Positions 7,278 to 11,250 of a DNA stretch of 11,250 nucleotides are shown one piece after another. A model generated the notes under the pieces. It worked only from the letters and a program-made list of their open reading frames with translations. It was not told where the DNA came from and did not search any database. A program made the position numbers and the translations under genes. The DNA comes from Hyphococcus sp. Its GTDB lineage: Bacteria; Pseudomonadota; Alphaproteobacteria; Caulobacterales; Parvularculaceae. Position 1 is the first letter of the stretch, and every line of letters starts with the position of its first letter. The DNA lies in the NCBI GenBank assembly GCA_021604605.1, contig BQJH01000076.1, positions 1-11,250 of the forward strand. The letters run 5' to 3'.

Positions 7278-9040
7278 GCTTTGATGTAAAAATTACCGGT
7301 GGTCTCGTCTATGACGGCGATGGCGGAATGCCGGTTCGCACGAACATTGGCATTAAAGATGGGCGTATTGCAGAGATCGGTGATTGCGACGCATCTGCCG
7401 ATCAAACAATCGCCGCTGATGGCGCCATCGTCACGCCCGGGTTTATTGATCTGCATACCCATTATGACGGGCAAGTCTCATGGGACGAGGAAATGCGGCC
7501 CTCAGTGAACCACGGCGTCACCACTCTATTGATGGGCAATTGCGGCGTTGGGTTTGCGCCGGTGAAACCGCAAGACCATGACCGGCTGGTGCGCTTGATG
7601 GAAGGTGTTGAAGATATTCCGGGAACGGCCTTGCACGAGGGTCTCACCTGGAACTGGGAAAGCTTCCCCGATTATATGAACGCCATTGACGCGATGGATC
7701 ACACCATCGATTTCGGCGTGATGATCGGTCATGATCCCGTGCGGGTTTACGCCATGGGCGAACGCGCCAGCGCCTTTGAACAAGCCAATGACGATGACAT
7801 CAAAAAAATGCACGACATGGTGCGCGAGGCCATGGAGGCAGGCGCCGCCGGGTTTTCTATCGGCCGCACGGATGTTCATCGCACAGCTGATGGTGAATGG
7901 ACCCCAAGCGCAGAGGCAAGCGCAAAAGAACTGACCGGCATCGCCTCAGCCTTTGATGGGCTCGATCATGGCGTCTTGCAGATCGTCAATGATTTTAACC
8001 TCGAGCGCCCTAATAACGAAGACGGGAGCGATCAGTTCGATGATGAGTTCAAGATCGTTGAAGACTTTGTTCGCGCAGGCAACAAACCCGCTTCCATCTC
8101 ATTGATGCAACGGGACATGGCGCCCGATCAATGGACGCGCATTCTGAACGCAACAGAACGCTTGAACAAAGACGGTGTTGATTTCCGGGTGCAGGTGGCG
8201 CCGCGCGCTATTGGTGTTTTTCAAGGTTTACAATGCACCTTCCACCCGATCATGGCGCAGCCAAGCTATATCGAGATCAAGGATAAGCCGCTCGAAGAAC
8301 GCGTTGCGATCATGCGTGACCCGGCGTTCAAGAAAAAATGTCTTGCGGAAAAACCGGTGACACTTGCCGGTGAAGGCTCCTCCGTGCCGCCTATCGCCGA
8401 CACAATGATTGCGGCGATTGAACTGGTCGCCAATAAATTTTTCCGATTGGGTGAGACGCCCAATTACGAGCAGCCAGCGGAGCAATCTCTCGGCGCCGAG
8501 GCTCAGCGCAACGGCGTTACGGCGATGGAAAAACTTTATGACACTTGTCTCGAGCTTGATGGGCGCCAGCTGATTTATTTTCCGATCTATAATTACACCG
8601 AGTTCAACTACGATAATGTCCATAAGATGCTGACCCACCCAAATGCGATGCTGGGTCTTTCTGATGGCGGGGCTCACGTAGGAACGATCTGCGACGCGAG
8701 CTTCCCGACTTATCTTCTCTCCTACTGGTGCCGTGATCGCCAAGACGGGAAGATCGACCTCGCCCGCGCCGTACAAATGTTGACCGCTGACGGGGCTGAT
8801 TATCTTGGTCTTAAAGACCGTGGGCGTTTGAAGGTCGGCATGCGCGCCGATATTAATGTCATTGATCACGATAAACTGACTCTAGGCGCCCCGCGCATGG
8901 TGCAGGACCTCCCCGCTGGCGGGCAACGTCTCCTGCAACCCGTATCAGGCTATCGCGCTACCTTCGTGGCTGGCGCGCAAGTTGTTGCGAATGATGAAGT
9001 CACAAACGCAAGGCCGGGACGACTAGTGAGGTTTGGGTGA
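7274..9040 (+). CDS. N-acyl-D-amino-acid deacylase-like amidohydrolase
   Basis: A 588-residue cytoplasmic amidohydrolase-superfamily protein of the D-aminoacylase branch, which hydrolyses N-acyl amide bonds in characterised members. An N-terminal beta domain (1-55) precedes the TIM barrel, with DLHTHYDGQ giving metal ligands His61 and His63, GNCGVGFAP giving the bridging Cys90, and SDGGAHVG giving Asp464 and His468. Where classical D-aminoacylases have ATHxR and ISHxK, this protein reads VLQIVNDF and ISLMQRD, so the two histidines of the second metal site seem absent. It is also longer than the roughly 480-residue classical enzymes. I recall many actinobacterial and sphingomonad homologues with the same replacement. 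ATG 7274 overlaps the symporter stop and has GAGG (7264-7267) upstream. The family is certain, but the reaction and substrate are not. Confidence 0.85.
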   Translation: MSFDVKITGGLVYDGDGGMPVRTNIGIKDGRIAEIGDCDASADQTIAADGAIVTPGFIDLHTHYDGQVSWDEEMRPSVNHGVTTLLMGNCGVGFAPVKPQDHDRLVRLMEGVEDIPGTALHEGLTWNWESFPDYMNAIDAMDHTIDFGVMIGHDPVRVYAMGERASAFEQANDDDIKKMHDMVREAMEAGAAGFSIGRTDVHRTADGEWTPSAEASAKELTGIASAFDGLDHGVLQIVNDFNLERPNNEDGSDQFDDEFKIVEDFVRAGNKPASISLMQRDMAPDQWTRILNATERLNKDGVDFRVQVAPRAIGVFQGLQCTFHPIMAQPSYIEIKDKPLEERVAIMRDPAFKKKCLAEKPVTLAGEGSSVPPIADTMIAAIELVANKFFRLGETPNYEQPAEQSLGAEAQRNGVTAMEKLYDTCLELDGRQLIYFPIYNYTEFNYDNVHKMLTHPNAMLGLSDGGAHVGTICDASFPTYLLSYWCRDRQDGKIDLARAVQMLTADGADYLGLKDRGRLKVGMRADINVIDHDKLTLGAPRMVQDLPAGGQRLLQPVSGYRATFVAGAQVVANDEVTNARPGRLVRFG

Positions 9041-9058
9041 GAAGTGCTTACTATCCGC

Positions 9059-9122
9059 TCTTCCCAACGGATGCCGGGGCCTAGAGCAATCAAGAATTGG
9101 ATCCCGGCTTTCGCCGGGAAGA
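9059..9122. repeat. REP-like imperfect palindromic element
   Basis: The 95-bp gap between amidohydrolase and alcohol dehydrogenase genes contains two inverted arms, 9059-9080 and 9101-9122, matching at 16 of 22 positions with blocks TCTTCCC and GCCGGG conserved. The right arm is itself a perfect hairpin: TCCCGGC (9102-9108), loop TTTC, GCCGGGA (9113-9119). The phrase GGATCCCGGCTTTCGCCGGGA resembles intergenic palindromes scattered through many alphaproteobacterial genomes. It may stabilise or partly terminate the upstream transcript. There is no T-run after it on the + strand, so full termination is uncertain. Confidence 0.6.
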
Positions 9123-9135
9123 ACGGAGTTAAATT

Positions 9136-10281
9136 ATGAACTTCACCTTTAACGCCGTTGCCGACATCATTTTCAAATCCGGTTCAGCGAAGGAACTCGG
9201 GCAACATGTCAAGCCGCGCATGGCGCGGCCGATCCTGTTGACGGACAAAGGGTTGATTGACGCCGGATTGGTTGAACCTGCACTCGACAGTTTGAAAACC
9301 GCCGGTCTCGAAACACTTCTCTTTGATGATGTTGCGGCGGACCCGCCTACGCCGAAGGTCAGAGAGGCAATTGATGCGGCGCGCCAGCACAATGCCGATG
9401 GCGTGATCGGCCTTGGCGGCGGATCGTCCATGGACACGGCAAAACTCGTCGCGGTGCTGATGAATTCTGATCAGAGCCTTGAAGATATTTTTGGGCTGAA
9501 CCAGGTAAAAGCGCCCCGCATGCCGCTGGTCTTGCTTCCAACCACCGCCGGCACCGGCTCAGAAGTCACGAATATCTCTGTTGTCACGACTGAAGCAGAT
9601 GAAAAAATCGGCATCATTGACAACACGCTTTACCCTGATCTGGCGGTGTTAGACCCTGCCCTCACCATAGGGCTGCCGCGCCCGGTCACCGCGGCGACCG
9701 GCATCGACGCGATGGTACATGCGATTGAGGCTTACACCAATATTCATCGCAAAAACCCGGTCTCCGATGCATTGGGACGCGAGGCGCTTCGGCTTTTGTC
9801 ATCTAATATCGTTACGGTCTGCGAAACGCCCGGCAACGTAAAAGCGCGCGAAGACATGATGTTGGGCGCGATGCTCGCCGGACAGGCATTTACGAACTCT
9901 CCTGTCGGCGCCGTGCACGGGATGGCCTATCCCCTTGGCGGCATCTTTCACATTCCCCACGGACTTTCAAACTCATTGATGCTGGAGCCGGTGTTGCGGT
10001 TCAACGCGCCCAATGCGGCACATCAATATGCAGAACTCGCGATGATTGTATCACCTGGCGCCACTGGCAGCGACACAGAAAAATGTGACGCCTTCATCAA
10101 CCGTATGGTTGATATTGTAGAAGCAACCGGTGTTGAACGTCGGCTTTCGCAACTCGGCATTTCTCATAATGATATCCCCCGCATGGCCGAAGACGCCATG
10201 AAGGCCGAACGCGTCTTACAAAACAACGCGCGCAAGGTGACTTATGAAGACGCTGTAGAGATGTATACGGAGGTTCTTTGA
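9136..10281 (+). CDS. Iron-containing (group III) alcohol dehydrogenase
   Basis: A 381-residue cytoplasmic NAD(P)-dependent oxidoreductase of the Fe-ADH family, interconverting an alcohol and its aldehyde or ketone; the length is typical. The nucleotide-binding loop GLGGGSSMDTAK is at 92-103, followed by LLPTTAGTGSEVT. All four metal ligands are in place by comparison with FucO: Asp191 and His195 in GIDAMVHAIEAY, His261 in HGMAYPLGG, and His275 in FHIPHG, with the 14-residue spacing preserved. ATG 9136 has GGAG 7 bases upstream. The stop shares one base with the ATG of the DUF3052 gene, so the two are cotranslated. The REP-like element upstream may insulate it from the amidohydrolase gene. 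The enzyme looks intact, but its alcohol substrate cannot be told from sequence. Confidence 0.92.
   Translation: MNFTFNAVADIIFKSGSAKELGQHVKPRMARPILLTDKGLIDAGLVEPALDSLKTAGLETLLFDDVAADPPTPKVREAIDAARQHNADGVIGLGGGSSMDTAKLVAVLMNSDQSLEDIFGLNQVKAPRMPLVLLPTTAGTGSEVTNISVVTTEADEKIGIIDNTLYPDLAVLDPALTIGLPRPVTAATGIDAMVHAIEAYTNIHRKNPVSDALGREALRLLSSNIVTVCETPGNVKAREDMMLGAMLAGQAFTNSPVGAVHGMAYPLGGIFHIPHGLSNSLMLEPVLRFNAPNAAHQYAELAMIVSPGATGSDTEKCDAFINRMVDIVEATGVERRLSQLGISHNDIPRMAEDAMKAERVLQNNARKVTYEDAVEMYTEVL
10269..10273 (+). promoter_or_regulatory. Shine-Dalgarno inside the alcohol dehydrogenase gene
   Basis: GGAGG at 10269-10273 lies 7 bases before ATG 10281 and 4 bases before an in-frame TTG at 10278. The spacing and codon favour ATG 10281, which also gives the family-typical MTAGYSGTPL start. 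Confidence 0.65.
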
Positions 10282-10709
10282 TGACAGCCGGTTATTCCGG
10301 AACACCTCTATTGAAGAAGTTGGGCGTCAAGGGCGGTCTGGCGGGACTGCTGGTCGCCGTCCCGGACACATTCTCCGAACTGGTGGGCCTCTTAAACTGG
10401 CGGCGTCTTAAAAATGCAAAAACATCGCGAGGCGTTAGCGGCGGCCCCTACGACTACATCCATTTCTTCACCGCCGACAAAATAAAAATGATTGAAACCT
10501 TGCCACGCCTCAAAAAAGAACTGACACAGGACGGCATGATCTGGGTGTCATGGCCAAAAAAATCATCAGGCGTTGCGTCGACGGTCATCGAAGATGATAT
10601 ACGCAGCGCCGCCTTGAGAATCGGCCTTGTCGACATCAAAGTTTGCGCCGTCGATGAGACCTGGTCCGGCCTTAAACTCGTCATCCCGGTAAAAGACAGG
10701 AAAAAATGA
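10281..10709 (+). CDS. DUF3052 family protein
   Basis: A 142-residue soluble protein that I recognise as DUF3052; no biochemical role is established. It begins MTAGYSGTPLLKKLGVK, as family members do, has a short hydrophobic segment about 18-30, and carries the two strongly conserved patches IWVSWPKKSSG at 87-97 and VCAVDETWSGLKLV at 121-134. No signal peptide or true membrane span is apparent. Its start overlaps the alcohol dehydrogenase stop by one base and its own stop overlaps the thioesterase ATG by four, so it sits translationally locked between two enzymes. That placement suggests a role in the same reaction sequence or as an accessory protein; this is inference only. Confidence 0.82.
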   Translation: MTAGYSGTPLLKKLGVKGGLAGLLVAVPDTFSELVGLLNWRRLKNAKTSRGVSGGPYDYIHFFTADKIKMIETLPRLKKELTQDGMIWVSWPKKSSGVASTVIEDDIRSAALRIGLVDIKVCAVDETWSGLKLVIPVKDRKK

Positions 10710-11137
10710 GAGATCGAAGCGTCCGCACTGATTACAAGCATATCACCGAAATTCAGACCCGGTGGGCCGATAACGATATCTACGCGCATGTAAACAATGT
10801 CACTTATTACAGTTACTTCGACACAATCGTAAACGGGTATCTCATCAAGCAAGGCGCCCTCGACATTCATCATAGCAATGTCATCGGTCTTGTTGTTGAA
10901 ACCGGCTGCCAATATTTCGCCCCGCTAGTTTTCCCGGATGTTCTTGAGGGTGCGCTGCGCGTGGCCCATATTGGCAACTCATCAGTACGCTATGAACTGG
11001 CGATCTTCAAACAAGGCGATGAAAAGCCAGCTGCCCAAGGCCACTTTGTGCATGTCTATGTTGACCGGAAGACGCGACGACCTGTTTCTCTACCCGAAAC
11101 ACTTCGAACGGCGCTGGAAAAGCTAACCGGCGTTTAA
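10706..11137 (+). CDS. Hotdog-fold acyl-CoA thioesterase (4HBT family)
   Basis: A 143-residue cytoplasmic protein of the 4-hydroxybenzoyl-CoA thioesterase / YbgC-like hotdog family, which cleaves acyl-CoA to free acid and CoA, usually as a tetramer. The active-site signature is plain near the N-terminus: RWADND at 19-24, then AHVNNVTYYSYFD at 27-39, with Ala27 where many members have Gly. Asp22 or Asp24 is the likely catalytic carboxylate. The later QYFAPLVFPD segment and the HVYVDRKTRRP strand also fit the family, and the length is normal. AGGAA lies just upstream and the ATG overlaps the DUF3052 stop (ATGA), so it is the third member of a coupled trio. Its stop shares TTAA with the stop of the convergent dioxygenase gene. 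The acyl chain preferred is unknown. Confidence 0.88.
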   Translation: MRDRSVRTDYKHITEIQTRWADNDIYAHVNNVTYYSYFDTIVNGYLIKQGALDIHHSNVIGLVVETGCQYFAPLVFPDVLEGALRVAHIGNSSVRYELAIFKQGDEKPAAQGHFVHVYVDRKTRRPVSLPETLRTALEKLTGV

Positions 11138-11250
11138 GCAACTCCTATCGTCGTTCTATGCAATAATCTTGCATGTCCCTCATAGCCACCGGTGGCCATG
11201 TGCAACACAGAACGATTATCCCACATGACCAGCATGTTCTTTTCCCATTT
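11134..11250 (-). CDS. TauD/TfdA-family dioxygenase, C-terminal fragment
   Basis: The minus strand from the right edge reads 38 codons in an open frame to a TAA at 11136-11134. The peptide carries the C-terminal signature of Fe(II)/2-oxoglutarate-dependent TauD/TfdA enzymes: WDNRSVLH, whose His is the last iron ligand, then YEGHARLLHRTTI, whose first Arg corresponds to the 2-oxoglutarate-binding arginine in TauD. These enzymes hydroxylate taurine, phenoxyacetates, carnitine precursors or other small acids. The rest of the gene, including the HxD motif and start, lies beyond the window. Only three residues follow HRTTI, so the C-terminus is short. The family is well supported, but the fragment is too short to name the substrate. 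The gene converges on the thioesterase gene. Confidence 0.85.
   Translation of the reverse strand, partial: KWEKNMLVMWDNRSVLHMATGGYEGHARLLHRTTIGVA

Noticed and set aside
8228..8869. Minus-strand open frame (213 codons) inside the amidohydrolase gene
   Set aside because: The + strand frame has clear family motifs throughout; the antisense frame has none and no start signals.
3514..11250. A single sulfonate/taurine pathway linking the TauE-like transporter with the TauD-like dioxygenase
   Set aside because: The two genes lie over 6 kb apart on opposite strands, both belong to broad families with many substrates, and the genes between them are not typical taurine genes.

Overview
The window reads as chromosomal DNA of an alphaproteobacterium with Caulobacter-type cell-cycle control (Caulobacterales, Maricaulales or Parvularculales-like). 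The evidence is a PodJ-like polar organiser, a perfect CtrA box beside a GANTC site upstream of it, and several families typical of that class (TIGR02186/Alph_Pro_TM, paired DUF3429 proteins). GC content looks moderate and even. I see no rRNA, tRNA, CRISPR array, transposase or phage gene. The organism assignment is inference from gene families.

Region 1 (1-476) is a long leader without a supported gene. It holds a 9-bp inverted repeat (180-218), a GANTC site (288-292) and a CtrA box (297-312). Region 2 (477-3407) is one large gene for a PodJ-like protein: conserved N-terminal module, coiled coil, acidic disordered segment, basic segment, one membrane span and periplasmic Sel1 repeats.

Region 3 (3514-6289) is a set of membrane-protein genes on the + strand. 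A TauE/SafE-type (TSUP) anion transporter overlaps a TIGR02186 periplasmic-facing anchored protein, and two tandem DUF3429 membrane proteins follow. Region 4 (6357-9040) pairs a bile acid:sodium symporter (BASS) family transporter with an overlapping D-aminoacylase-like amidohydrolase. A 95-bp gap with a REP-like palindromic element follows.

Region 5 (9136-11137) is a tightly coupled trio: iron-dependent alcohol dehydrogenase, DUF3052 protein and hotdog-fold acyl-CoA thioesterase. At the right edge the C-terminus of a TauD/TfdA-type dioxygenase arrives on the opposite strand, and its stop codon shares the same TTAA as the thioesterase stop.

Regions 4 and 5 look like a small catabolic island: uptake of an organic anion, hydrolysis, alcohol/aldehyde oxidoreduction and CoA-thioester cleavage. 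The substrate cannot be read from the sequence. I did not find a clearly new defence or mobile system. The most notable points are the cell-cycle promoter signature, the amidohydrolase that lacks the usual second-site histidines, and the FeADH-DUF3052-thioesterase module.
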